A stretch of 64,000 nt of DNA, taken from Faunimonas pinastri. GTDB lineage: Bacteria; Pseudomonadota; Alphaproteobacteria; Rhizobiales; Afifellaceae. The notes below the pieces were generated by a model. It was not told where the DNA came from, did not search any database, and saw only the letters and a list, made by a program, of their open reading frames with translations. A program made the translations under genes and the position numbers. The number at the start of each line of letters is the position of its first letter. Position 1 is the stretch's first letter. Where the stretch lies: NCBI RefSeq assembly GCF_900110915.1, contig NZ_FOFG01000013.1:1-64000 (forward strand), in the 5' to 3' direction. Positions 33,478-40,610 of this stretch are shown one piece after another.

Positions 33478-33876
33478 TCAACGAACCAGGATGCCGACGA
33501 TCCACACGATGATCGTCAGGGAAATGGAGCCGATCAGCGTAGCCCAGGCGAGGGCGTTGCGACTGGCGCGATCAAAGCCGGCGCCCGTGTCCCAATACAG
33601 GTGGCGGATGCCGCCGAGCATGTGGTGCAGCAGGATCCAGGTGTAGACGAACAGGAAGAGCACGCCGATCCAGGAAGAGAAGAACCAGCTGGCATAGAAG
33701 AACGCGTCCGGCCCCGCCGCGATAGCCAGCAGCCACCAGGCAAGGATCAGCGTGCCGAAATAAAGTCCGCAGCCGGTGATTCGATGAACGATGGACATCA
33801 CCATCGTCATCAGCGGTCGGAAAACGGAAAGATGAGGCGAGAGCGGCCTTGCGGCCCTTATGTCTGCCTGCGCCAT
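33478..33876 (-). CDS. sdhC: Succinate dehydrogenase cytochrome b556 subunit
   Basis: The ATG at 33876 (MAQADIRAARPLSPHL) has AGGAG at good spacing; a TTG at 33903 is a less likely start. RPLSPHLSVFR and SIVHRITGCGLYFG are family signatures, and the histidine in LLHHMLGGIRHLYWD region is the expected haem ligand side. Three membrane helices. First gene of the operon. Confidence 0.94.
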   Translation of the reverse strand: MAQADIRAARPLSPHLSVFRPLMTMVMSIVHRITGCGLYFGTLILAWWLLAIAAGPDAFFYASWFFSSWIGVLFLFVYTWILLHHMLGGIRHLYWDTGAGFDRASRNALAWATLIGSISLTIIVWIVGILVR

Positions 33877-34046
33877 GCCTGGGGACTCCTGCCGGCGGGT
33901 CAATGATCACCCCGTCCATAGCAGCGAACCTGACATGATTTCAAACAGGTTCGCAGCCGCAGGGCAGAGTTTCCGCCCCGCGACATTTTCGCTTCACCTG
34001 CAATGCGATGGCAGCGGCGGCAGATCCGGCGCTTCGAGCCGGGTCC

Positions 34047-34265
34047 TCAGACCTTGCCGAGCTTGAAATCTTCCGAAAGCATCTCTTCCGTCCACTCGCC
34101 CTCGACTTCCTTCACCACGGCCTGACCGCAGCTTAGCCGGGCATTGGCCATGTCGTAGCCGAGACTGGGCGAGCCATGGAGGGTCCAGCCCTTGTTAAGG
34201 GCCTCCGTTACCCGCTTGCAGAACGAGGCGTCGTCCGGCCCGGTGATAAAACGATATGCTTTCAA
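34047..34265 (-). CDS. DUF1737 domain-containing protein
   Basis: A TTG at 34265 with AAAGGAC upstream overlaps the stop of the CitE-like gene (TTGA) and begins LKAYRFITGPDDASFCKRV, the usual DUF1737 start; 72 residues. EALNKGWTLHGSPSLGYD and CGQAVVKEV complete the family pattern. An ATG at 34286 is possible but lies inside the upstream gene and adds non-conserved residues. Function unknown, cytoplasmic. Confidence 0.85.
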   Translation of the reverse strand: MKAYRFITGPDDASFCKRVTEALNKGWTLHGSPSLGYDMANARLSCGQAVVKEVEGEWTEEMLSEDFKLGKV

Positions 34266-35137
34266 CGCCTGTCCTTTCGCTCGCACGCCTGCGCCATGTC
34301 GAGGATGCGCTGCGCCGCTCCGAGATGAAGACGTTCGATCATCCGACCGTCCATCGCAAGCACCCCCTTCCCCTTATTTTCCGGCAAAGTGAAGGCGGCG
34401 GCGACCGCCCCGGCCCAGGCAACCTCCTGCGGCGCCGGCCGGAACACGGCGTTGGCCACGGCGATCTGCCCGGGATGGATCAGGCTCTTGCCGTCCATTC
34501 CGAGAGATCGGGCCTGCAGACATTCGCTCCTGAGCAACGCCTCGTCGCGAAAATCGTTGAGCACGCCGTCGATCACGTCGAGCCTCTGCGTCCGCGCGGC
34601 CGCTACGATCTGCATGAACCACGGGACGTAGGCGGCGCGGCCCGGTTCCAGCGGCACGCGTGTCTCCAGAGCAAGGTCGTTGGTGCCGATGACGAGGCAA
34701 CGGAGACGAACGCCCGCCATGCAGCAGCCGGCGATCGCGCCGGCTGCAAGAAGAGCTTCCGGCGTCTCGATCATCGCCCACAGCGCGATTTCCGCTCCCG
34801 CGCTTCCACCGTCGATTCGTTCCTGCACATGCTGGAGGTCGGCGGCGGAGCGAACTTTCGGCACGAGCACGGCGTCCGGGCGGGCCGCCAGGACGGCCTC
34901 CGCTTCTCCGGGGTCGGACATCCCGGCAGAGCCGACGCGAATCACGAACTCCCTGCCGGGGAAGCTGTCACGAGAGAGCGCGGCCAGCGTTTCGCGGGCG
35001 GCGGCTTTCGCCTCGGGCGCGACCGCGTCCTCCAGGTCGAGAACGACGGTGTCGCAGTCGAGCCCCCTCGCCTTCTCGATGGCGCGAGGCTTGTCGGCGG
35101 GAACGTAGAGGACGGAGCGTCGGGGACGAATGGGCAT
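34262..35137 (-). CDS. CitE-like HpcH/HpaI aldolase/citrate lyase family protein
   Basis: From ATG 35137 (MPIRPRRSVLYVPADKPRA, GGGAG upstream), 291 residues. DTVVLDLEDAVAPEAK, the metal-binding EIALWAMIETPEALL and GMDGKSLIHPGQI are the TIM-barrel motifs of CitE/malyl-CoA lyase-like enzymes, which cleave or hydrolyse CoA thioesters such as malyl-CoA or citramalyl-CoA. No citrate lyase alpha or gamma subunit is nearby, so a true citrate lyase is unlikely. Confidence 0.92.
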   Translation of the reverse strand: MPIRPRRSVLYVPADKPRAIEKARGLDCDTVVLDLEDAVAPEAKAAARETLAALSRDSFPGREFVIRVGSAGMSDPGEAEAVLAARPDAVLVPKVRSAADLQHVQERIDGGSAGAEIALWAMIETPEALLAAGAIAGCCMAGVRLRCLVIGTNDLALETRVPLEPGRAAYVPWFMQIVAAARTQRLDVIDGVLNDFRDEALLRSECLQARSLGMDGKSLIHPGQIAVANAVFRPAPQEVAWAGAVAAAFTLPENKGKGVLAMDGRMIERLHLGAAQRILDMAQACERKDRR

Positions 35138-35170
35138 CGTCTCCCGTAACGCGGCCGCGGGGGAGCGCAC

Positions 35171-35210
35171 AAAGAAAAACCGCGAGTCGCTGGAGGGCGG
35201 CTCGCGGTTT
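35171..35210 (-). terminator. Terminator after the tandem small exported protein genes
   Basis: AAACCGCGAG and CTCGCGGTTT form a 10-base stem with a 13-base loop; on the minus strand TTTTTCTTT follows. It lies about 75 bases after the stop of the last copy. Confidence 0.8.
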
Positions 35211-35285
35211 CATGTCCGGCCTGAGGAGGCACGGCCGGACGTCGCCGGGCGAGGGGGGAGCCCGGCGGGGGTCTGTGGCCGAGCC

Positions 35286-35540
35286 TTAGTGGGTCTCGGT
35301 CTGGCCGTGGACGAAGTAGGGAGCGCCGTAGGAATTGGCGGTCTCCTGCTGGCCGGCATACTGGTTCACGACGCGCTTCTGGCCGTTCTGGTCCATGAAC
35401 AGAAGGAAGCCCTTGGAGACGTGCGACGACGCCGGGTAGGTGCCGGAGGTGTCGGCCTGGATGGCCGGGATGCCGGCAGCGTTGGCGACGCCAGCGGAGA
35501 GAAGCCCAAGGGCGGCGGCGGCGAAAATGATCTTACGCAT
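35286..35540 (-). CDS. Small exported protein, tandem copy 1 (84 aa), unknown function
   Basis: Signal peptide MRKIIFAAAALGLLSAGVANA, then a mature chain of about 63 residues without cysteine. The last 45 residues (VSKGFLLF, DQNGQKRVVNQYAG, ETANSYGAPYFVHGQTET) are almost identical in the three tandem copies. This copy is the most diverged before that block (ADTSGTYPASSH, one residue shorter). It lies 74 bases after copy 2, a gap filled by a terminator-like hairpin, so it may be expressed only by read-through. No known family is recognised. Confidence 0.85.
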   Translation of the reverse strand: MRKIIFAAAALGLLSAGVANAAGIPAIQADTSGTYPASSHVSKGFLLFMDQNGQKRVVNQYAGQQETANSYGAPYFVHGQTETH

Positions 35541-35572
35541 GATGAACGTCCTGAAGAAGGAAGCGGCGGCCC

Positions 35573-35615
35573 AAAAAGCGGACCTGCCGAAAGGAGGCTG
35601 AGATCGCGGTCCGCT
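35573..35615 (-). terminator. Terminator-like hairpin between copies 2 and 1 (possible attenuator)
   Basis: AGCGGACC and GGTCCGCT (35577-35584, 35608-35615) form an 8-base stem followed on the minus strand by TTTTT. The stem starts at the last base of the copy 2 stop codon. Read-through past it is the only evident way to transcribe copy 1, unless a promoter is hidden in the remaining 30 bases. Confidence 0.7.
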
Positions 35616-35872
35616 TAGCGGGTCTCGGTCTGGCCATGGACGAAGTACGGAGCGCCGTAGGAGTTGGCGGTCTCGTGCTGGCCCGCATACTGGTTCACGA
35701 CGCGCTTCTGGCCGTTCTGGTCGGTGAAGAGCAGGAAGCCCTTGGAGACCTGGCCGGCGACGGCCGGATACGTGCCCTCGTTCTGCTGCTGCAGGGAGGG
35801 AATGCCGGCGGCGTTGGCGGCGCCAGCGGAGAGAAGGCCAAGAGCGGCGGCGGCGAAAATGATCTTGCGCAT
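35615..35872 (-). CDS. Small exported protein, tandem copy 2 (85 aa), unknown function
   Basis: Signal peptide MRKIIFAAAALGLLSAGAANA and mature chain with EGTYPAVAGQVSKGFLLF, then the invariant block DQNGQKRVVNQYAGQ and YGAPYFVHGQTET. The signal peptide differs by one residue from copy 1 and the mature part is closer to copy 3. It has its own 189-base upstream region with a CGGTTACGGAT motif shared with copy 3. Confidence 0.85.
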   Translation of the reverse strand: MRKIIFAAAALGLLSAGAANAAGIPSLQQQNEGTYPAVAGQVSKGFLLFTDQNGQKRVVNQYAGQHETANSYGAPYFVHGQTETR

Positions 35873-35909
35873 AATAGTACCCCGATAGTCAGTTCTTAGA
35901 AGGCACCCG

Positions 35910-35920
35910 ATCCGTAACCG
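35910..35920 (-). promoter_or_regulatory. Shared leader motif CGGTTACGGAT, copy 2
   Basis: The 11-mer CGGTTACGGAT occurs 38-48 bases before the copy 2 ATG and again at 36383-36393 before copy 3. Flanking sequence differs, so it is not simply duplicated context. It could be a regulator site or part of a core promoter. Copy 1 lacks it. Confidence 0.4.
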
Positions 35921-36018
35921 GAAGGAGGTTCGTTATTGCCTTCTGATGATGTCCATATAATTCGCATCCGATTAATTACTAGACACAAAATGGTGACGTA
36001 ATGTTCACCCGATGCGTT

Positions 36019-36049
36019 CCAACCGGAAGAGACTCGCCCTGCCGGTTGG
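36019..36049 (-). other. Hairpin after copy 3
   Basis: CCAACCGG (36019-36026) and CCGGTTGG (36042-36049) form a perfect 8-base stem 12 bases after the copy 3 stop. No U-tract follows, so it may be an RNA-stabilising 3' hairpin or a weak terminator. Confidence 0.45.
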
Positions 36050-36061
36050 GAAGTTCGATCC

Positions 36062-36319
36062 TCAGTGGGTCTCGGTCTGGCCGTGAACGAAGTACGGAGC
36101 GCCATAGGAGTTGGCGGTCTCGGACTGGCCGGCATACTGGTTGACCACACGCTTCTGGCCGTTCTGGTCGGTGAAGAGCAGGAAGCCCTTGGAAACCTGG
36201 CCGGCGACGGCCGGGTACGTGCCGGCATTCTGCTGTTCCAGCGAAAGAGCGCCGGCAGCGTTGGCGGCGCCGGCAGTCAGAAGGCCAAACGCGGCCGTGG
36301 CGAAAAGAAGCTTACGCAT
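36062..36319 (-). CDS. Small exported protein, tandem copy 3 (85 aa), unknown function
   Basis: Signal peptide MRKLLFATAAFGLLTAGAANA, mature chain AGALSLEQQNAGTYPAVAG and the same invariant block ending YGAPYFVHGQTETH. A GGAG ribosome site lies 8 bases before the ATG. Conservation is highest in the mature C-terminal half, while the signal peptide and first 10 mature residues vary, as expected if the C-terminal block carries the function. The protein is hydrophilic, without cysteines, and probably periplasmic or secreted. Confidence 0.85.
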   Translation of the reverse strand: MRKLLFATAAFGLLTAGAANAAGALSLEQQNAGTYPAVAGQVSKGFLLFTDQNGQKRVVNQYAGQSETANSYGAPYFVHGQTETH

Positions 36320-36342
36320 GTTGAATTCTCCATCCTCAATCG

Positions 36343-36384
36343 ATAGCGAACCGCATCGGTACTCAACTCAAATGCGGTTCCTAT
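36343..36384 (-). promoter_or_regulatory. Inverted repeat in the leader of copy 3
   Basis: GAACCGCAT (36348-36356) and ATGCGGTTC (36372-36380) are perfect 9-base arms; ATAG and CTAT extend the stem by four pairs past one unpaired C. It ends 24 bases before the copy 3 ATG, just ahead of the ribosome site. It may be a structured leader RNA or a regulator operator. Confidence 0.5.
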
Positions 36385-36393
36385 CCGTAACCG
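36383..36393 (-). promoter_or_regulatory. Shared leader motif CGGTTACGGAT, copy 3
   Basis: This is the second occurrence of the 11-mer, directly upstream of the inverted repeat and 64-74 bases before the copy 3 ATG. See the copy 2 occurrence. Confidence 0.4.
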
Positions 36394-36490
36394 ATGATCT
36401 CTATGTAATCGGCCCCGCGAACTTTGCCACCCCCATTTTCGAAACGGTGCGTTTCCGAAATGGCATGGCTCGGCAGAGGTGACGGAGTGC

Positions 36491-36522
36491 GGCAGGCGGG
36501 GGCGGCGGCAGGCGGGGGCGGC
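36491..36522 (+). repeat. Two exact tandem copies of a 16-bp G-rich unit
   Basis: GGCAGGCGGGGGCGGC occurs twice in succession, followed by a partial third copy. The G-runs could form a quadruplex on the plus strand. It lies in the 305-base gap between the small protein copy 3 and the carbonic anhydrase gene, about 100 bases before the latter; otherwise I see no gene in that gap. Confidence 0.6.
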
Positions 36523-36624
36523 GGCAGCGCCCCTGCCCCGTCGGGAAGGACGAAGCTGCGGTAAAACGCGCCTTGGCAAACCTGCCCACTTGCCTCCCGC
36601 CGCGCGCGGCAGCATGAGACAGGC

Positions 36625-37281
36625 ATGAGCGCCTTTCCCCAGTTCCTGATCGACGGCTACCACCACTTCGCGGCCAACCGTTACGAGACCGAGCAGACCC
36701 GCTATCGCAAGCTGGCTGAAGCCGGGCAGAAGCCTTCGACCCTTCTCATCGGCTGCTGCGATTCGCGAGCGGCGCCCGAGACCATCTTCGATGTCGGGCC
36801 CGGCGAACTCTTCGTCATCCGCAACGTGGCCAATCTCGTGCCGCCTTACGAGCCCGACGCCCAGTATCACTCCACCAGTTCGGCGCTGGAATTCGGCGTC
36901 CGCGCACTGGAAGTGCAGCATATCGTCGTCATGGGCCACGGTCGTTGCGGCGGCATCGGCGCCGCTCTGGACAGCAATCCGCAGCCGCTTTCCCCCGGCG
37001 ATTTCATCGGCAACTGGATGCGGTTGCTGAAGCCTTCGGCGGAAAGCATCGCGGGCAACGAATTGATGACTCCGGCTGAGAGGCAGACCGCGCTGGAGCG
37101 GATTTCCATTCGCTTCTCGCTTCGCAATCTCCTCACCTTCCCTTTTATCGAGGAAGCGGTCAGCGCCGGCCGCCTCACCCTGCACGGGGCCTGGTTCGAC
37201 ATCGCCCTGGGCGAACTCTGGATCATGAACGACGAGACGGGCGACTTCATCCGCCCCGTCCCGGACGTTACGCCGGAATAA
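36625..37281 (+). CDS. Beta-class carbonic anhydrase
   Basis: The 218-residue enzyme has zinc ligands in CCDSRAAPE and GHGRCGGIGA (Cys, His, Cys with the Asp-Arg dyad), and VIRNVANLVPP. It interconverts CO2 and bicarbonate in the cytoplasm. ALEFGVRALEVQHIVVMGHG is the usual core strand. Separate transcription unit; 152 bases separate it from the Nramp gene. Confidence 0.96.
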   Translation: MSAFPQFLIDGYHHFAANRYETEQTRYRKLAEAGQKPSTLLIGCCDSRAAPETIFDVGPGELFVIRNVANLVPPYEPDAQYHSTSSALEFGVRALEVQHIVVMGHGRCGGIGAALDSNPQPLSPGDFIGNWMRLLKPSAESIAGNELMTPAERQTALERISIRFSLRNLLTFPFIEEAVSAGRLTLHGAWFDIALGELWIMNDETGDFIRPVPDVTPE

Positions 37282-37372
37282 TCCTCGCCCCCTGGGCTTC
37301 CACGAACACCCTCCCCCGTCCCGTTGCGATCATGTCGCAGCGGGTTTTCGGCTGCGCGCTCGCCGACCGCAG

Positions 37373-37400
37373 TTGACAGCCATACGCGGCGACTTAGATT
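37373..37400 (+). promoter_or_regulatory. Promoter of the Nramp transporter gene
   Basis: TTGACA (37373-37378) and TAGATT (37395-37400) with 16-base spacing are the best promoter boxes in the window. The start would fall near 37407, inside the palindromic box and about 27 bases before the ATG. Confidence 0.65.
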
Positions 37401-37420
37401 GCGAATAATTCTCATTCGCA
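37400..37420 (+). promoter_or_regulatory. Palindromic metal-regulator box (Mur/Fur/Irr-like)
   Basis: TGCGAAT-N7-ATTCGCA is a perfect 7-7-7 inverted repeat overlapping the -10 box and start point of the Nramp gene. In Rhizobiales mntH is repressed by Mur, a Fur-family manganese sensor, through AT-rich palindromes of similar layout at this position. Assignment to Mur rather than Irr or MntR is inference. Confidence 0.65.
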
Positions 37421-37433
37421 GATCCCGAGGCAG

Positions 37434-38792
37434 ATGCGTCATTTTCCGGAAGAAACGGCTGCCGACGGACAACCCGCCTGGCGCGAAGAGGAAGGTGCGC
37501 CGACACTGGACGAAGCCCATTCCAGCATTCCGACAAAGCGGACGGGCGGCTTCTTCCGGCGTCTGATTTCCTTCCTTGGCCCCGGCTATCTCGTGGCCGT
37601 CGGCTACATGGACCCCGGAAACTGGGCGACATCGCTCTCCGGCGGCTCGCATTACGGCTACGCGCTGCTTTTCGTGATCATGCTGTCCAGCGTCATGGCG
37701 ATGATCCTGCAGGCGCTCTGCACGCGATTGGGCATCGCCACCGGGCGCGATCTGGCGCAGGCCTGCCGCGACGCCTATCCCCGGCCCGTCGCCATCGGCC
37801 TCTGGATCCTGGCGGAGCTGGCGATCTGCGCCACCGATCTTGCCGAAGTGATCGGCACGGCGATCGGTCTGCAGTTGCTCTTCGGCATTCCGCTGTCGCT
37901 GGGCGTGGTGATCACCATGCTGGACGTGCTGCTCGTCCTCTACATGCAGTCGCGAAGCTTTCGTGCCACAGAGATCCTGGTCGTGGCGCTCCTGATGGTG
38001 ATCGCGATCTGCTTCGTGGCGCAGATCGTGCTGGCGCGGCCGGACTGGGCTGCCGTGTTCGGCGGCCTCGTGCCTCACTCGGAGGCGGTGCGCGATCCCG
38101 CGATGCTCTACCTCGCGATGGGCATCATCGGCGCGACCGTCATGCCGCACAATCTCTATCTCCACACCGGCATCGTCCAGACCCGCGCGGTCGGCCGCTC
38201 GCCGGAGGAGAGACGCGAGGCGGTGCGCTTCACCACGATCGACTCCACCGTCGCCCTGAGCTTCGCGTTTCTCGTCAATGCCGCTATCCTGGTGCTCGCC
38301 GGCGCAGCCTTCAACCGGCCGGGGCAAACCCCGGTGGACGATCTCGGCCAGGCCTATGCATTGCTGGCGCCGCTGCTCGGCTCCACGCTGGCGCCGAGCC
38401 TCTTTGCCGTCGCCCTTCTCTGCTGCGGCCTGAATTCGGCGATCACCGCCACCATGGCGGGCCAGATCGTCATGGAAGGCTTCGTCCACATGCGGCTGCA
38501 GCCGTGGCTTCGTCGACTGATCACCCGCGGCCTCGCGGTGATCCCCGCGGTGATCGTGACGATCCTCTATGGCGAGCACGGCACGTCGCAGCTCCTGATC
38601 CTGAGCCAGGTCGTGCTCAGCCTGCAGCTTCCCTTTGCCGTGATCCCGCTGGTCATGTTCACCGCCGACCGCCGCAAGATGGGGGAACTCCGCGCGCCCG
38701 TCTGGATGACGACGCTGGCCAGCGTCATCGCCGTCATAATCGTCGGCCTCAATCTCAAGCTGGTGATCGACCTGGCACGCGGGATCGGCTGA
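37434..38792 (+). CDS. mntH: Nramp family divalent metal (manganese) transporter
   Basis: A 452-residue protein with about eleven membrane helices. The metal-binding motifs are [10 protein letters not shown] in the first helix and [11 protein letters not shown] in the sixth. It takes up Mn2+ (and perhaps Fe2+) by proton symport across the inner membrane. The first 45 residues are a charged cytoplasmic extension. Regulation through the box over its promoter fits manganese or iron control, and the neighbouring sodB and oxidative stress genes fit a metal-demand theme. Confidence 0.95.
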   Translation: MRHFPEETAADGQPAWREEEGAPTLDEAHSSIPTKRTGGFFRRLISFLGPGYLVAVGYMDPGNWATSLSGGSHYGYALLFVIMLSSVMAMILQALCTRLGIATGRDLAQACRDAYPRPVAIGLWILAELAICATDLAEVIGTAIGLQLLFGIPLSLGVVITMLDVLLVLYMQSRSFRATEILVVALLMVIAICFVAQIVLARPDWAAVFGGLVPHSEAVRDPAMLYLAMGIIGATVMPHNLYLHTGIVQTRAVGRSPEERREAVRFTTIDSTVALSFAFLVNAAILVLAGAAFNRPGQTPVDDLGQAYALLAPLLGSTLAPSLFAVALLCCGLNSAITATMAGQIVMEGFVHMRLQPWLRRLITRGLAVIPAVIVTILYGEHGTSQLLILSQVVLSLQLPFAVIPLVMFTADRRKMGELRAPVWMTTLASVIAVIIVGLNLKLVIDLARGIG

Positions 38793-38853
38793 CCTTCCCT
38801 CCGCGTCCCCTGGCTTCTATGTCTCCCCGCATCGACATCGATCTGGAAACAAG

Positions 38854-39249
38854 ATGGCCAAGGCAATCCACAGCATGGTGCGCGTCCTCGACGAGGCGCG
38901 CTCCCTCGATTTCTACCAGCGGGCATTCGAGCTTGAGATCGCCGCCCGGCTGGACTTCGACACCTTCACGCTGATCTACCTCAGCAATGCCGAAAGCGGG
39001 TTCGAGCTGGAACTGACGGTCAACAAGGGCACGAGCGAGCCGTACGACCTCGGCAACGGCTACGGCCACATGGCCTTTTCGGTGGACGACATCGAGGCCG
39101 AACACAGCCGCTTTTCCGGCCTGGGTTTCGAGCCGACGCCGATCCGCCCGCTGGCAAAGGACGGCAAGGAACTCGCACGCTTCTTCTTCGTCAGCGATCC
39201 CGACGGCTACAAGATCGAAGTGATCCAGCGCGGCGGTCGATATCTCTGA
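38854..39249 (+). CDS. gloA: Lactoylglutathione lyase (glyoxalase I), VOC family
   Basis: The 131-residue enzyme has the His-Glu-His-Glu metal set at His6 (AKAIHSMVRV), Glu51/53 (FELELTV), His72 (GYGHMAFSV) and Glu122 (YKIEVIQRGG), at the same spacing as E. coli GloA. It converts the methylglyoxal-glutathione adduct to lactoylglutathione. The array of mini-hairpins follows directly after its stop. Confidence 0.93.
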   Translation: MAKAIHSMVRVLDEARSLDFYQRAFELEIAARLDFDTFTLIYLSNAESGFELELTVNKGTSEPYDLGNGYGHMAFSVDDIEAEHSRFSGLGFEPTPIRPLAKDGKELARFFFVSDPDGYKIEVIQRGGRYL

Positions 39250-39250
39250 T

Positions 39251-39350
39251 CGACGAAGTCGTATCTCTGACGTCCGACCGGCGAAGCCGTGTCCCGACCG
39301 GCGAAGCCGTGTCCCGACCGACGAAGTCGTGTCGCAGACCGACGAAGCTC
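39251..39350 (+). repeat. Tandem mini-hairpin repeats, period about 20 bp, with compensating stem changes
   Basis: Copies start at 39251, 39279, 39299, 39319 and 39340. The core is CGACGAAGTCG or CGGCGAAGCCG: a 4-base stem around GAA in which A-T and G-C pairs replace each other (C-G-A-C/G-T-C-G versus C-G-G-C/G-C-C-G), so pairing is preserved. The fifth copy is degenerate. Between cores is a spacer like TGTCCCGAC. It sits between the gloA stop and the bidirectional terminator. Confidence 0.8.
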
Positions 39351-39364
39351 CCGCGTCGCTCAAC

Positions 39365-39394
39365 AAAAAAGCCCCGGTCGATGCCGGGGCTTTT
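39365..39394. terminator. Bidirectional terminator between gloA and asd
   Basis: GCCCCGG and CCGGGGC form a 7-base stem with loop TCGATG, flanked by six A bases on the left and four T bases on the right, so it can stop transcripts from both sides. Confidence 0.88.
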
Positions 39395-39404
39395 GATGTT
39401 CGGA

Positions 39405-40436
39405 TCAGGCCGCCTTCTTGGCCTGGATGAGATGGCGGTTCACCAGGAGTTCCGCGATCTGCACCGCGTTCAGCGCCGCTCCCTTGCGGAGATTGTCGGA
39501 GACGACCCAGATGTTCAGGCCGTTATCGAGCGTCGAATCCTCGCGGATGCGGGAGATGTAGGTCGCGTCCTCTCCGGCGATTTCCTGCGGCGTGACGTAG
39601 CCGCCGTCCTCGTGCTTGTCGATGACGAGGCAGCCCGGCGCCTCGCGCAGGATCTCGCGGGCCTCGTCTGCGGTGATCGGCTCCTCGAACTCGATGTTCA
39701 CGGCTTCCGAATGGCCGATGAAGACCGGCACGCGGACGGCCGTCGCGGTCAGCTTGATCTTGGGATCCAGGATCTTCTTGGTCTCCGCCACCATCTTCCA
39801 CTCTTCCTTCGTGGAGCCGTCTTCCATGAAGACGTCGATGTGCGGGATGACGTTGAAGGCGATCCGCTTGGTGAACTTCTTGCTCTCCACCGGGTCGGCC
39901 ACGAAGACCGCGCGCGTCTGGTTGAAGAGCTCGTCCATGCCGTCCTTGCCGGCGCCCGATACCGACTGATAGGTCGCCACGACGACGCGCTTGATCTTGG
40001 CGCGGTCATGCAGCGGCTTCAGCGCGACGACGAGCTGCGCGGTGGAGCAGTTCGGGTTGGCGATGATGTTACGCTTGCGGAAGCCTTCCACCGCGTCGGC
40101 ATTCACTTCCGGCACGATCAGCGGGACGTCCATGTCGTAGCGCCAGGCGGAGGAATTATCGATGACGACGCAGCCCTGCGCGCCGATCTTCGGGGCCCAT
40201 TCCTTGGCGACCGAGCCGCCGGCCGACATCAGCGCGATATCCGTGCCGGTGAAATCGTAGTTTTCCAGCGCCTGGACCTTGAGGATCTTGTCGCCAAAGG
40301 AAACTTCCGTGCCCTGGCTGCGGCGCGAGGCCAGCGCCACGACTTCGTCGGCCGGAAAACCGCGCTCGTCCAGCACTTCCAGGATCTCGCGCCCGACATT
40401 TCCGGTCGCGCCGATGACAGCAATCTTGAAACCCAT
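39405..40436 (-). CDS. asd: Aspartate-semialdehyde dehydrogenase
   Basis: From ATG 40436 (MGFKIAVIGATGNVGREIL) the enzyme has 343 residues: NADP-binding GATGNVG, catalytic cysteine in IIANPNCSTAQLVVAL, and the substrate region RVPVFIGHSEAVNIEF. It reduces aspartyl phosphate in lysine, threonine, methionine and diaminopimelate synthesis, the pathway also served by dapF in this window. Confidence 0.97.
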   Translation of the reverse strand: MGFKIAVIGATGNVGREILEVLDERGFPADEVVALASRRSQGTEVSFGDKILKVQALENYDFTGTDIALMSAGGSVAKEWAPKIGAQGCVVIDNSSAWRYDMDVPLIVPEVNADAVEGFRKRNIIANPNCSTAQLVVALKPLHDRAKIKRVVVATYQSVSGAGKDGMDELFNQTRAVFVADPVESKKFTKRIAFNVIPHIDVFMEDGSTKEEWKMVAETKKILDPKIKLTATAVRVPVFIGHSEAVNIEFEEPITADEAREILREAPGCLVIDKHEDGGYVTPQEIAGEDATYISRIREDSTLDNGLNIWVVSDNLRKGAALNAVQIAELLVNRHLIQAKKAA

Positions 40437-40610
40437 GTCCTGTCCCTCCTGCCCTCTCCCGGCAAATTCGCGATAGCCGTCACTCCCCACCCCGGGGAGA
40501 GCGGGGCGGAGGGGTCAGATCGTCGTTTTGGTCTTTACTGGGATCATGGCGCGGCTGGTTCTAATCCTCCCGGCAGCCATGTCAATCATCCAGCGGCACG
40601 CGAAAGCCGA

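Noticed and set aside
31304-33646. Long plus-strand frame opposite sdhA, sdhD and sdhC
   Set aside because: It crosses three genes of a conserved operon and has no domain of its own.
35896-36228. Minus-strand frame overlapping the third small exported protein gene
   Set aside because: It is the alternate frame of copy 3 plus an AT-rich gap and lacks a signal peptide or any similarity to the other copies.
36381-36626. Minus-strand 81-codon frame before carbonic anhydrase
   Set aside because: Its Pro/Ala run is just the translated G-rich tandem repeat, and it has no ribosome site or conserved features.
39251-39350. CRISPR-like short direct repeats
   Set aside because: Period is only about 20 bp, spacers are under 12 bp and similar to each other, and no cas genes are present.
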